Source: Aeromonas sp. RU39B (GTDB lineage Bacteria; Pseudomonadota; Gammaproteobacteria; Enterobacterales; Aeromonadaceae). Taken from it: a stretch of 64,000 bases of DNA. Of the stretch, positions 1 to 11,223 are shown in pieces. How positions within the stretch are numbered: position 1 is the stretch's first letter; every line of letters begins with the position of its first letter. The DNA is taken from the NCBI RefSeq assembly GCF_900156095.1, contig NZ_FTMJ01000009.1, forward strand, positions 1 to 64,000, written 5' to 3'. The notes under the pieces are model-generated. The model made no database searches, was not told the origin of the DNA, and was given only the letters and a program-made list of their open reading frames with translations. Made by a program: the position numbers and the translations under genes.

Positions 1-224
1 CAGACATTGAAAATCAAAAATTGTTTTTGATGCTTCAATCCTGCGAGTGCCCACACAGATTGCTTGATTCAATTTGTTAAAGAACGTTGCCTTGTTGGCT
101 GAGGCTGCGCATCTTACGCTCCTCGCTTGGAAAGTCAAGCGCCGTAGCGGCTTTTCTTTCCCCGGAAAGTGACAGCGACTGTCGTCTTCCCGTGACCATC
201 CGGCGCCATCCGCCGTGCTGGTGA
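1..224 (-). other. rRNA operon 5' leader (pre-16S), 16S gene lies off the left edge
   Basis: Read on the minus strand, this is the transcribed leader of an rrn operon. It carries a boxA-like element (plus 75-86, CGTTCTTTAACA, 10 of 12 matches to the E. coli boxA) and the highly conserved leader sequence CAATCTGTGTGGGCACTCG (plus 44-62), which precedes 16S rRNA in enterics and vibrios. BoxA loads the Nus antitermination complex, and the leader takes part in RNase III processing. The mature 16S start is not reached within the window. Short open frames here are not genes. The identification rests on remembered E. coli leader sequence. Confidence 0.88.
111..138 (-). promoter_or_regulatory. rrn P2 promoter
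   Basis: A second promoter lies about 120 bases downstream of P1. It has a -35 TTGACT (plus 133-138), a 16-base spacer and a -10 TAAGAT (plus 111-116), followed by GCGCAGCC. The -35 and the spacer length match E. coli rrn P2. Tandem P1-P2 architecture is normal for rrn operons. Confidence 0.8.
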
Positions 225-230
225 GGGCGC

Positions 231-258
231 ATTATAAGGATCGGAGCCGGCGTGGCAA
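231..258 (-). promoter_or_regulatory. rrn P1 promoter
   Basis: On the minus strand there is a -35 TTGCCA (plus 253-258), a 16-base spacer and a perfect -10 TATAAT (plus 231-236). A GCGCC discriminator follows, the GC-rich type that makes rRNA P1 promoters sensitive to ppGpp and DksA. The sequence just downstream of the -10 closely resembles E. coli rrnB P1. A/T-rich tracts upstream of the -35 (about 259-318) fit an UP element. The start point should lie near 224. Confidence 0.87.
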
Positions 259-322
259 GTAGAAAACCACTAAAAAATACCGGTTTGATAGCATTTGGCC
301 AAACCACCAACAATGACACAGC

Positions 323-343
323 TTTTGCACAGAGTTACCCACA
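323..343 (+). promoter_or_regulatory. Pair of DnaA-box-like sites upstream of rrn P1
   Basis: TTTTGCACA (323-331) fits the relaxed DnaA box TTWTNCACA. TTACCCACA (335-343) is one base away from the consensus TTATCCACA and is identical to boxes seen in oriC (29224) and upstream of dnaA (11070). They lie 65-90 bases upstream of the rrn P1 -35, where Fis sites are usual. Binding by DnaA is an inference. Confidence 0.4.
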
Positions 344-410
344 GAGAGAACAACAAAGTCATTCTGGACCGACTCAAATTTCCTCTGCTTTCCAATAGTG
401 TTTGCTCGAT

Positions 411-426
411 TGCTTCACGTGGAACA
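411..426 (+). promoter_or_regulatory. parS-like site (ParB binding), 15 of 16
   Basis: TGCTTCACGTGGAACA differs at one position from the parS form TGTTTCACGTGGAACA, which is found intact at 4838. It lies between the rrn promoters and avtA. A parA-parB pair is present at 32178-33889. Confidence 0.65.
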
Positions 427-518
427 CACCCTTTTCTCATCGACACCCGCCCGATTCCTGCGATATGTTGAAGCTCACACACCACAATCATGACAACGAT
501 CACACAGGACAGAGCACA

Positions 519-1781
519 ATGCAGTTTTCCACCTTCGGCGATAAATTTACTAAGCACGCCGGAATTACCCAGCTGATGGACGATCTTAACCAGGGCCTGA
601 CCAATCCAAACACCATTATGCTAGGTGGTGGCAATCCGGCGCCGATTCCCGCCATGCTCGAATGCTTCCAGCAACATGCCCAACGCTTGCTGGAAAGTGG
701 TGAGCTAGTCAAAGCGATGGCCAACTATGATGGCCCACAGGGTAAGGATCATTTCACCAAAGCGCTGGCTGCGTTGCTACAGCGTGAACTGGGTTGGAAT
801 ATAACCTCGCGCAATATCGCCCTGACCAATGGCAGTCAAAACGCCTTCTTCTATCTCTTTAATCTGCTGGCCGGTGAATTTGAAGATGGCCGTAAGAAAA
901 AAGTGCTGTTTCCTCTGGCGCCGGAATATATTGGTTATGCCGATTCCGCACTGTCTGAAGATCACTTTGTTGCCTATAAGCCGACCATTGAAAAGCTGCC
1001 CGACGGCCAATTCAAATATCATGTCGATTTCGACAGTTTGGAGGTGGGTGAAGACATCGGCGTCATTTGTGTTTCTCGTCCGACCAACCCGACCGGTAAT
1101 GTGCTGACTGATGATGAGATAGAGCAGCTCGATAAGATTGCCCGCGAGAAGGGCATCCCCTTGCTTATCGATAATGCCTATGGCGTCCCCTTCCCCGGCA
1201 TTATTTTTAGCGATGTGAAGCCGTTCTGGAATGACAATACCATTCTTTGTATGAGCCTCTCTAAGCTGGGTCTACCTGGCACTCGTTGCGGTATCGTGAT
1301 TGCCGCCGAGCCGATCATCCAGGCGATAACCAACCTTAGCGGTATTATCAGTCTGGCACCTGGTAGCCTTGGCCCCGCGATGACAATCCCAATGATTGAG
1401 AGTGGCGAGATAATTGAGCTCAGTGAAACGGTGATTAAGCCCTTCTATAAAGAGAAGGCTGAGCTGGCGGTAAAACTGCTGCGTGAAGCGATTCCCGACC
1501 CGCGCTTTCACATTCACAAACCGGAAGGTGCCTTGTTCCTTTGGCTCTGGTTTGAAGATCTGCCAATTCACTGTGCAGACCTTTACCAACGTCTTAAAGA
1601 GAAGAATCTGCTGATTGTGCCGGGCCACTATTTCTTCCCGGGCATTGATGATCCCAACTGGCGTCATAGCCAAGAGTGCATCCGTCTCAACTACTCACAG
1701 AGTGAAACACTGGTACGCCGAGGCATCGCCATTCTGGCTGATGAGATCAATACGCTCTACGCCACCATGCCACAGAGCTAA
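519..1781 (+). CDS. avtA: Valine-pyruvate aminotransferase
   Basis: Class I/II PLP-dependent aminotransferase of 420 residues that interconverts valine plus pyruvate with 2-oxoisovalerate plus alanine (alanine and valine biosynthesis, cytoplasm). E. coli AvtA has 417 residues. The PLP lysine is expected at K249 in the motif SLSKLGLPGTRCG, and NPTG lies upstream in the usual substrate-binding stretch. The frame is open from 402, but the start at 519 (MQFSTFGDKF) gives the family length and has an AGGA about ten bases upstream. The longer version would run through the parS-like site. It is monocistronic and ends at a bidirectional hairpin terminator. Confidence 0.93.
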   Translation: MQFSTFGDKFTKHAGITQLMDDLNQGLTNPNTIMLGGGNPAPIPAMLECFQQHAQRLLESGELVKAMANYDGPQGKDHFTKALAALLQRELGWNITSRNIALTNGSQNAFFYLFNLLAGEFEDGRKKKVLFPLAPEYIGYADSALSEDHFVAYKPTIEKLPDGQFKYHVDFDSLEVGEDIGVICVSRPTNPTGNVLTDDEIEQLDKIAREKGIPLLIDNAYGVPFPGIIFSDVKPFWNDNTILCMSLSKLGLPGTRCGIVIAAEPIIQAITNLSGIISLAPGSLGPAMTIPMIESGEIIELSETVIKPFYKEKAELAVKLLREAIPDPRFHIHKPEGALFLWLWFEDLPIHCADLYQRLKEKNLLIVPGHYFFPGIDDPNWRHSQECIRLNYSQSETLVRRGIAILADEINTLYATMPQS

Positions 1782-1788
1782 AACGACA

Positions 1789-1818
1789 GAGGCCTGCGAC
1801 TGCAGGCCTCATTGTTTA
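1789..1818 (+). terminator. Terminator between avtA and ibpB (convergent)
   Basis: A perfect 9-bp stem, GAGGCCTGC / GCAGGCCTC, has a four-base loop and is followed by ATTGTTTAT. Because avtA and ibpB converge, the hairpin can serve both strands. The T tract is modest on the plus strand. Confidence 0.7.
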
Positions 1819-1829
1819 TAGGCATGGGT

Positions 1830-2273
1830 TTATTCCGCTGTGGGCAATGCCAGTGGCTCTGCTTGCCCGATGCCAATTTGACGCGGCTTGAGATGCTCGG
1901 GTAACTCACGGGCCAAGTCAATTTGTAACAAGCCGTGCTCAAGTCGAGCGCCTTGAACTTCCACATGCTGGCTCAATTTGAATGAGAGCTCAAAGTCGCG
2001 CTCGGTGATCCCCTGATGCAGATAAGTCCGCCCCTGCTCTTGCGAGTGCTTCTTGCCCTGAATCTTCAGGTTACCCTGCTCTGTCTCCAGCAGTAGCTCA
2101 TCACGCTCAAAGCCAGCGACAGCTAATGTAATGCGGTAACGATCCTGTTCCAGCTTCTCAATGTTATAGGGTGGCCAACCCACGCTCTTTTGTTCGAACA
2201 GCCCTTCCAATTCACGGGCCATCCGTTCGAAACCGACGACGTTGGGATATAAAGAAGAAAAGTCGATACGCAT
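1830..2273 (-). CDS. ibpB: Small heat-shock protein, Hsp20 family (IbpB-like)
   Basis: 147-residue alpha-crystallin-type holdase chaperone that binds aggregating proteins and hands them to DnaK/ClpB (cytoplasm). It opens MRIDFSSLYPNVVGFERM, parallel to the upstream paralogue IbpA, and carries the core motif ITLAVAGF followed by the C-terminal half of the alpha-crystallin domain. The ATG at 2273 is chosen because GAGGA stands about eight bases upstream; an in-frame ATG six codons earlier is possible. It is second gene of an ibpA-ibpB operon with an 80-base gap that holds a ROSE-like element. The tail is longer and more divergent than that of IbpA, which is usual for IbpB. Confidence 0.85.
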   Translation of the reverse strand: MRIDFSSLYPNVVGFERMARELEGLFEQKSVGWPPYNIEKLEQDRYRITLAVAGFERDELLLETEQGNLKIQGKKHSQEQGRTYLHQGITERDFELSFKLSQHVEVQGARLEHGLLQIDLARELPEHLKPRQIGIGQAEPLALPTAE

Positions 2274-2280
2274 GTCTCTA

Positions 2281-2300
2281 TCCTCATTCAAGCAATAGAT
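2281..2300 (-). promoter_or_regulatory. Candidate ROSE-like RNA thermometer before ibpB
   Basis: In the intercistronic RNA the sequence UUGCU (plus 2291-2295) precedes the Shine-Dalgarno AGGA (plus 2281-2284). Pairing gives U-A, C-G, a G.G mismatch and U-A, the hallmark UYGCU/AGGA arrangement of ROSE thermometers. A thermometer before ibpB, as well as before ibpA, is known in E. coli. The assignment is by motif only. Confidence 0.5.
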
Positions 2301-2353
2301 GGTTTACCGGGCCCGTAGCGCCCAGTGGATTCATAGCGTTAACAGAAGTGGAC

Positions 2354-2767
2354 TCAGCCGTTGATGTCGATGCGACGCGGCTTCATGGCCTCAGGCAACT
2401 CACGCACCAATTCGATATGCAGCAAACCATTCTTGAGGTCGGCGCCTTTAACCCGCACGTAATCAGCCAGTTGGAAGCGGCGCTCGAAGCCACGCTCGGC
2501 AATACCCTGATACAGATAGTTGCGGTTGGGTTCAGCCTGCTTGTTACCTTTCACAGTCAGCAGGTTTTCCTGAAAACTGATCTCGAGCTCCTCTTGGATA
2601 AAGCCGGCCACCGCCATGGTAATCCGGTAATCATGCTCGCCGAGCAACTCGATGTTATAGGGGGGATAACCGCCATTACCGTTGCTCGCGGCTGATTCAA
2701 TCAGGCTGGCGAGACGGTCAAAACCAATGGCAGAACGATAGAGCGGAGAAAAATCAAAATTACGCAT
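2354..2767 (-). CDS. ibpA: Small heat-shock protein IbpA
   Basis: 137 residues, the same length as E. coli IbpA, starting [19 protein letters not shown]. The alpha-crystallin core includes [16 protein letters not shown] and the conserved [18 protein letters not shown]. It acts with IbpB as an ATP-independent chaperone on stress-denatured proteins. It is first gene of the ibpAB operon, with a clear sigma-32 promoter and a structured 5' UTR of about 90 bases. The short C-terminal tail is typical of IbpA. Confidence 0.93.
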   Translation of the reverse strand: MRNFDFSPLYRSAIGFDRLASLIESAASNGNGGYPPYNIELLGEHDYRITMAVAGFIQEELEISFQENLLTVKGNKQAEPNRNYLYQGIAERGFERRFQLADYVRVKGADLKNGLLHIELVRELPEAMKPRRIDING

Positions 2768-2774
2768 GGAATTA

Positions 2775-2820
2775 CCCTCTAGTGAGCGATAACAGGTTTT
2801 TGCCCTCCAAACGGACGGGC
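2775..2820 (-). promoter_or_regulatory. Candidate ROSE-type RNA thermometer in the ibpA 5' UTR
   Basis: Just before the ATG the RNA has UCGCU (plus 2785-2789) and a Shine-Dalgarno AGGG (plus 2775-2778) that can pair as U-A, C-G, G.G, C-G, the UYGCU signature of ROSE elements. Upstream is a stable hairpin, GCCC-G-TCC / GGA-GGGC (plus 2802-2820). Together they would mask the ribosome site at low temperature. Folding was done by eye. Confidence 0.6.
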
Positions 2821-2864
2821 GGTAGCGACGGACCCCAACCGGGCATCAACGTCATATTTGCTAT

Positions 2865-2890
2865 ATATGGCCGCTCAGATGCGTTTCAAG
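2865..2890 (-). promoter_or_regulatory. Sigma-32 heat-shock promoter of ibpAB
   Basis: On the minus strand a perfect -35 CTTGAAA (plus 2884-2890) is followed after 11 bases by GGCCATAT (plus 2865-2872). The consensus is CTTGAAA then CCCCATNT, so six of eight -10 positions match. It lies about 100 bases upstream of ibpA, with the thermometer candidate in between. Confidence 0.82.
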
Positions 2891-3008
2891 GGTTCAACCT
2901 CACGCAGACCAAAATGGCCCAAACGATATGATAAATGACCTTTGGGCCACTGCTAGATAGTGGCTTTTATCTGGATACTTCTCCTCATCCATTCAGGGAG
3001 AAATAACC

Positions 3009-3779
3009 ATGCACATTACCCAAATCCGTAACGCCACATTGCTTGTTGAGTATGCCGGCCAACGTTTCCTAATCGATCCCATGCTGGCGCCCAAGGGTTA
3101 TCATCCGGGATTTCCTGGCACCCCTAACAGCCATCTGAATAATCCTCTGGTAGATCTGCCGCTACCCGTAGAACAGATTGTTGATGTCGATGCCGTTGTT
3201 GTAACCCATATTCATGCTGACCATTGGGACACATTTGCCGAGCAAGCAATCGCCAAAACGCTCCCACTGTTTGTGCAACACGATAGAGATGCCGCAGTCT
3301 TGCAAAACGCCGGGTTCGAAGATGTGCGTCCTCTGCTGCAGCGCACGCACTTTGCTGGCATCAGTCTGCACAAAACCGCCGGTCAGCATGGCAGCGACGA
3401 TGTCATGGCCGTTTTAGGAGAACGCCTGGGTGAAGTCAGTGGTTTGGTGCTATCCCACCCTGATGAGCCAACCCTCTACATTGCTGGCGATACAGTGTGG
3501 AATGAGTATGTGGCGGCTGCCCTTGCCCAGTTCCAGCCTGATGTCATCGTATTAAACAGTGGGGATGCACAGGCGATCGGATTAGGGTCCATCATCATGA
3601 ATAAGGAGGATGTCGCACAGGTATATGCGGCTGCCCCGCAGGCTACTGTGATTGCCAGCCATATGGAGGCGGTGAACCACGCCGTGTTATCCCGCTTGGA
3701 ACTACGTAACTATCTGGCCGAGCAGAATATGCTGGATCGCGTACTCATTCCTGCCGATGGAGAAGTCATGCAGTTCTGA
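3009..3779 (+). CDS. Metallo-beta-lactamase-fold hydrolase
   Basis: 256-residue single-domain MBL-fold protein. The metal motif is HxHxDH (H67, H69, D71, H72 in THIHADHWD), and later GDTVWN supplies the bridging aspartate and SHMEAVNH the distal histidine. The family covers UlaG-like lactonases and uncharacterised hydrolases, and the substrate cannot be read from the sequence. There is no signal peptide, so it is cytoplasmic. GGGAG stands upstream of the ATG. It is codirectional with the FtrA-like regulator 65 bases downstream, which may respond to the same compound; that link is inference. Confidence 0.8.
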   Translation: MHITQIRNATLLVEYAGQRFLIDPMLAPKGYHPGFPGTPNSHLNNPLVDLPLPVEQIVDVDAVVVTHIHADHWDTFAEQAIAKTLPLFVQHDRDAAVLQNAGFEDVRPLLQRTHFAGISLHKTAGQHGSDDVMAVLGERLGEVSGLVLSHPDEPTLYIAGDTVWNEYVAAALAQFQPDVIVLNSGDAQAIGLGSIIMNKEDVAQVYAAAPQATVIASHMEAVNHAVLSRLELRNYLAEQNMLDRVLIPADGEVMQF

Positions 3780-3844
3780 GTTAGGACAACCAGCCCTCAG
3801 ATCTCATATGATGATGTTGACCTTCTGACAGGATGACCTGAACC

Positions 3845-4813
3845 ATGTCGCTGCCACATGTGGCTGTGGTTGCTCTGCGTAACTTCAGCCCATTTCACTT
3901 TTCGATACCTTGCCTGATTTTTGGCAACATACTCCCCGGGCAGCCCCTGTTCCAGCTCACTCTTTGCGCCGGTGAGCAGCCCCCGCTGACGTCGGCGCAA
4001 GGGTTCAGTATTAGCACCGATTGTGGACTGGACGTGCTGCAGCAAGCTGACATTATTGTGCTGCCTTTCTGGCGCACTCCCGCTGAGCAACCGCCCCAAG
4101 CCTTGTTGGACGCGCTGATTGCCGCGCACCAGCGCGGTGCGCGTCTGGTTGGGCTCTGTCTTGGTACCTATCTGCTGGCTCATGCCGGACTACTTGATGG
4201 CCGTAGAGCCGCGACCCACTGGGAGAGTGAGCAGGACTTCAAACAGCGTTTTCCTGCCGTACACCTCGACACCAACGCACTCTATGTCGAGGATGGCCAA
4301 CTGCTTACCTCTGCCGGTACCGCAGCGGGTATTGATTGCTGTCTTCACCTGGTCAGAGAGCTTCACGGCAGCCAGATCGCCAACCGGGTGGCACGTCGGC
4401 TGGTCGTTGCCCCACACAGGGAAGGTGGACAAGCCCAGTTTATCGAGCAGCCCATCCCCACCTCGACCCGCGATAAACAGATGAATCAGTTGCTCGATTA
4501 TCTGCGCCTGCACCTTTGCGACAGCCATAGCATCGACAGCCTGGCAGATCGCGTTCTGATGAGCCGGCGTACCTTTACTCGACGTTTTCAACAGGCAACC
4601 GGCATGTCTGTTGGCGAGTGGCTGCAGATAGAGAGATTACGCCATAGCCAAGCGTTGCTTGAGACAAGCCAGCACAGTATCGAGCGCATTGCCGAGCTGA
4701 CTGGGTTTGGTTCTGCCACCTCGTTACGCCAACACTTTCGCGCACGCTTTAATCTTGCGCCTAGCGAGTGGCGCCGTGCGTTTCGCGGTAACACTAAACC
4801 TACTCAACGATAA
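3845..4813 (+). CDS. ftrA: GlxA/FtrA-family transcriptional regulator (DJ-1/PfpI plus AraC HTH)
   Basis: 322 residues with two domains. Residues 1-185 form a DJ-1/PfpI-like amidotransferase fold with the nucleophile-elbow cysteine C105 in LVGLCLGTYLL. Residues about 215-315 form an AraC-type double helix-turn-helix with MSRRTFTRRF and the second motif IAELTGFGSATSLRQHF. FtrA-like regulators act as activators, and the N-terminal domain is usually a sensor rather than an enzyme. The gene follows the MBL-fold hydrolase. The symbol is given by resemblance only; the target genes are unknown. Confidence 0.8.
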   Translation: MSLPHVAVVALRNFSPFHFSIPCLIFGNILPGQPLFQLTLCAGEQPPLTSAQGFSISTDCGLDVLQQADIIVLPFWRTPAEQPPQALLDALIAAHQRGARLVGLCLGTYLLAHAGLLDGRRAATHWESEQDFKQRFPAVHLDTNALYVEDGQLLTSAGTAAGIDCCLHLVRELHGSQIANRVARRLVVAPHREGGQAQFIEQPIPTSTRDKQMNQLLDYLRLHLCDSHSIDSLADRVLMSRRTFTRRFQQATGMSVGEWLQIERLRHSQALLETSQHSIERIAELTGFGSATSLRQHFRARFNLAPSEWRRAFRGNTKPTQR

Positions 4814-4837
4814 GAAATGATGTCACTCCCTGAGTCA

Positions 4838-4853
4838 TGTTTCACGTGGAACA
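4838..4853 (+). promoter_or_regulatory. parS site (ParB binding)
   Basis: TGTTTCACGTGGAACA is a 16-bp near-palindrome and fits the chromosomal parS consensus. It lies between the FtrA-like gene and the gyrB terminator. ParB would nucleate here and spread, helping origin segregation. Confidence 0.85.
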
Positions 4854-4863
4854 CGACGACCTG

Positions 4864-4896
4864 AAAACAAAAAGCCGCTCACATAAGGAGCGGCTT
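4864..4896 (-). terminator. Rho-independent terminator of the dnaA-dnaN-recF-gyrB operon
   Basis: On the minus strand the 9-bp stem AAGCCGCTC / GAGCGGCTT is closed by a seven-base loop and followed by TTTTTGTTTTC. It begins about 30 bases after the gyrB stop. Confidence 0.88.
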
Positions 4897-4924
4897 CAAT
4901 TCGTAGCTGTAACTGTTCGCCTGA

Positions 4925-8433
<3,509 letters not shown>

Positions 8434-8435
8434 GA

Positions 8436-9539
8436 CTAGATCCGCATCGGCATGACCACGTATTGGGCATCCTGGCTTTCCAGGTCCTCGATGATGGCGC
8501 TGCTGATGGAATCGCTCAGACTGATCCGAATCTGCTCGCATTTTAGCGTATTCAGCACGTCGAGCACATAAGAGACGTTGAATCCGATCTCAAGCTCACT
8601 GGAGCCATACTGCACATCCAGCAACTCTTCGGCCTCTTCCTGCTCCGGGTTGTTGGCGGTGATGCGCAGCAGGTTCTCTTGCAGGTTCAACCGTACACCA
8701 CGGAACTTCTCATTGGAGAGAATCGCGGCGCGGGCAAACGCTTGGCGCAGATCTTCACGACCTGAAACCAGCATCTTGTCGCTGCCACGCGGGATAACTC
8801 TGCGCCAGTCAGGAAAGCGGCCATCGACCAGCTTGGAGGTATAGATAAAGCCATCGAGCACGGCGCGCAGATTGCTGCGGCCAATCTGCAGGCGCACCGG
8901 TTTGTCTTCAGCTTCCAGCAGACGAACCAATTCCAGCACGCCCTTACGCGGCAGAATAACCTGATGATCGGGCAGCGCATCTTGCACCACTTCTCGGCGG
9001 CAGGTGGCCAGGCGGTGACCGTCGGTCGCCACGGTACGCAGACCCAACCCCTCGGTCTCGAATAGCATGCCGTTGAGGTAGTAACGCACATCCTGGCTGG
9101 CCATGGAGAACTGGGTGGCTTCGATCAGACGCTTAAGCTCAATCTGGCTGATGTCGAACTCCAGCACCGATTCCCAATCTTCGATATTGGGATATTCGCT
9201 GGCGGGCAGAGTGGAAAGATTGAAGCGGGAACGACCGGAACGCAGGATCAGGCGATCCCCGTCGGTATTGAGATGAATGTCGGCGCCATCAGGCAGACCG
9301 CGACAAATATCCAGCAACTTGCGCGCCGGAACCGTGGTGCGCCCCTCCTGACAGGCACCCACCAAGGGCACCTGACCGATCATCTCAACCTCTAAATCCG
9401 TACCCGTCATAGATAGTAAGCCATTACTTACATCCAGCAGGACGTTACCGAGAATGGGCAGGGTCGGCCGGCCACCAAGGGCTCCGGACACCAGTTGCAG
9501 GGGACGTAGCAGGGCTTCGCGGCTAATCTCGAGCTGCAT
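8436..9539 (-). CDS. dnaN: DNA polymerase III beta sliding clamp
   Basis: 367 residues (E. coli 366), the ring-shaped processivity clamp of DNA polymerase III. It opens MQLEISREALLRPLQLVSGA and ends VMPMRI, close to the E. coli ...VMPMRL tail that lines the partner-binding pocket. It sits 15 bases downstream of dnaA and two bases upstream of the recF GTG, so the three genes are cotranscribed. Confidence 0.97.
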   Translation of the reverse strand: MQLEISREALLRPLQLVSGALGGRPTLPILGNVLLDVSNGLLSMTGTDLEVEMIGQVPLVGACQEGRTTVPARKLLDICRGLPDGADIHLNTDGDRLILRSGRSRFNLSTLPASEYPNIEDWESVLEFDISQIELKRLIEATQFSMASQDVRYYLNGMLFETEGLGLRTVATDGHRLATCRREVVQDALPDHQVILPRKGVLELVRLLEAEDKPVRLQIGRSNLRAVLDGFIYTSKLVDGRFPDWRRVIPRGSDKMLVSGREDLRQAFARAAILSNEKFRGVRLNLQENLLRITANNPEQEEAEELLDVQYGSSELEIGFNVSYVLDVLNTLKCEQIRISLSDSISSAIIEDLESQDAQYVVMPMRI

Positions 9540-9554
9540 CTGTGTTCTCCGTTA

Positions 9555-10922
9555 TCAGGACGAAAGGGTGCGGATCAGGTTGGAGTAGTCTTCCTTGATA
9601 TCGTGACTCTCCTCGCGCAGTTGCTCGATCTTGCGGCACGCGTGCAACACAGTAGTGTGGTCACGCCCACCGAAGGCATCACCGATCTCGGGCAAACTGT
9701 GGTTGGTCAGCTCCTTGGCCAGGGCCATCGCCAGCTGACGCGGACGGGCGACCGAACGGGAACGGCGCTTGGAGAGCAGATCCGCCACCTTAATCTTGTA
9801 ATACTCGGCCACCGTCTTCTGAATATTGTCGATGGTGACCAGCTTTTCCTGCAGTGCCAGCAGGTCGCGCAGCGCTTCGCGCACGAAATCAATGTTGATG
9901 GCACGGCCGGTGAAATTGGCATTGGCGATGACGCGGTTGAGCGCCCCTTCCAGCTCCCGCACGTTGGAGCGCAGGCGCTTGGCGATGAAGAAGGCGACTT
10001 CATCGGGCAGATGCATTTTGTTCTCTTCCGCCTTGCGCATCAGGATCGCCACCCGGGTTTCCAGCTCGGGCGGCTCGATCGCTACGGTCAGGCCCCAGCC
10101 GAAGCGGGATTTGAGACGATCTTCCACCCCGTCGATCTCTTTGGGATAGCGATCCGAAGTGAGAATGATCTGCTGATTACCTTCAAGCAGAGCATTGAAG
10201 GTGTGGAAGAACTCCTCCTGGGAGCGCTCCTTGTTGGCGAAGAACTGGATGTCATCGATAAGCAGTGCATCGACGCTGCGGTAGTAGCGCTTGAACTCTT
10301 CGATGGCATTGTTCTGCAACGCCTTCACCATGTCCTGCACAAAACGCTCGGAGTGCATGTAGATGACCTTGGCATCTTGCTTGCGCTCTTTAATGGCGTT
10401 GCCAACGGCGTGCAGCAGGTGGGTTTTACCCAGACCAGTGCCGCCATACAGAAACAGGGGGTTATAGGCTCCGCCCGGGTTATCGGCCACCTGGCGAGCA
10501 GCTGCGCGCGCCAGTTGGTTCGACTTACCCTCGACGAAATTGTCGAAGGTGTAATTGACGTTGGTATTGCTCTTATGGTTCGGTTCCGGCTTGGGTTCGG
10601 GCTTGTTATCCCAACTTTTCTGTAGGTTATGCACAGGCGCGGCTTCACGTACCGGAGCACGTGCTACCACGGGGTGGGCACGGTTGCCGATATCGAAGCG
10701 CAGGGAGGGACCTTCGTTTCCATAAAGGTCCTTTATGATACCGTTGACACGGATCAGATACTTGTCGCGAACCCAGTCCAAAACGAACCGGTTGGGGGCA
10801 TAGAGGGTCAGCGTATCATCGCTCAACTCCGCTTGTAGCGGCCGGATCCACATGCTGAATTCAGCCGAAGGCAACTCATCCTGCAATCGGTTGAGGCATT
10901 GCTGCCATAGCGAAGCCGTCAC
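9555..10922 (-). CDS. dnaA: Chromosomal replication initiator DnaA
   Basis: 455 residues (E. coli 467; the difference falls in the variable linker around residues 85-120, here rich in Pro, Glu and Lys). Domain I is [18 protein letters not shown]. The AAA+ domain has Walker A GGTGLGKT (160-167) and Walker [10 protein letters not shown]. The C-terminal DnaA-box-binding domain carries the signature [17 protein letters not shown]-bound DnaA opens oriC, which lies about 18 kb away at 29140-29520. It heads the dnaA-dnaN-recF-gyrB operon. The upstream region holds six GATC sites and a DnaA-box-like sequence, which suggests cell-cycle and autoregulatory control. Confidence 0.98.
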   Translation of the reverse strand: MTASLWQQCLNRLQDELPSAEFSMWIRPLQAELSDDTLTLYAPNRFVLDWVRDKYLIRVNGIIKDLYGNEGPSLRFDIGNRAHPVVARAPVREAAPVHNLQKSWDNKPEPKPEPNHKSNTNVNYTFDNFVEGKSNQLARAAARQVADNPGGAYNPLFLYGGTGLGKTHLLHAVGNAIKERKQDAKVIYMHSERFVQDMVKALQNNAIEEFKRYYRSVDALLIDDIQFFANKERSQEEFFHTFNALLEGNQQIILTSDRYPKEIDGVEDRLKSRFGWGLTVAIEPPELETRVAILMRKAEENKMHLPDEVAFFIAKRLRSNVRELEGALNRVIANANFTGRAINIDFVREALRDLLALQEKLVTIDNIQKTVAEYYKIKVADLLSKRRSRSVARPRQLAMALAKELTNHSLPEIGDAFGGRDHTTVLHACRKIEQLREESHDIKEDYSNLIRTLSS

Positions 10923-11223
10923 TCTACACTCCCGTCAATCTGTTGAACCAAAGACCGGCCATTTTACGTTTTAAGGGGTCTGATCTCCAGTGATCAGAGT
11001 CCGGATCCGGCAAATAAGATCCTTGACTTTGAAGGATCTCTTGCGACGGATCCTGATTCATCCCCAAAGTTACCCACAGGCTGGCTTGCCATGCCATTGC
11101 GTCAGCAGATGGTTATTTTTAATAGCTATAAGTTATTTATTAGCGGTTTTTTATTTCATTAATATGCTCATCAGTTTTAAAAACAAAAAACGACAACGAA
11201 AGACAACACAGAGAGGTATGACC
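10923..11223. promoter_or_regulatory. dnaA upstream region: GATC cluster, palindrome, DnaA-box-like site
   Basis: This 301-base gap separates divergent dnaA and the ABC transporter. Between 10980 and 11065 there are six GATC sites. There is also a 7-bp inverted repeat TCTGATC / GATCAGA (10979-10998) and one TTACCCACA (11070-11078), one base off a consensus DnaA box. Clustered Dam sites at the dnaA promoter allow SeqA sequestration in E. coli. A weak -10 candidate TAAAAT for dnaA lies around 10962-10967. The part nearest the transporter is A/T-rich (11110-11190). Confidence 0.6.

Noticed and set aside
77-557. Two short minus-strand open frames
   Set aside because: They fall in the rrn promoter and leader region and the avtA upstream region, which are explained by non-coding signals.
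10655-10670. Another CACGTG core (GAGCACGTGCTA) inside dnaA
   Set aside because: The flanks do not match parS; only the central hexamer is shared.
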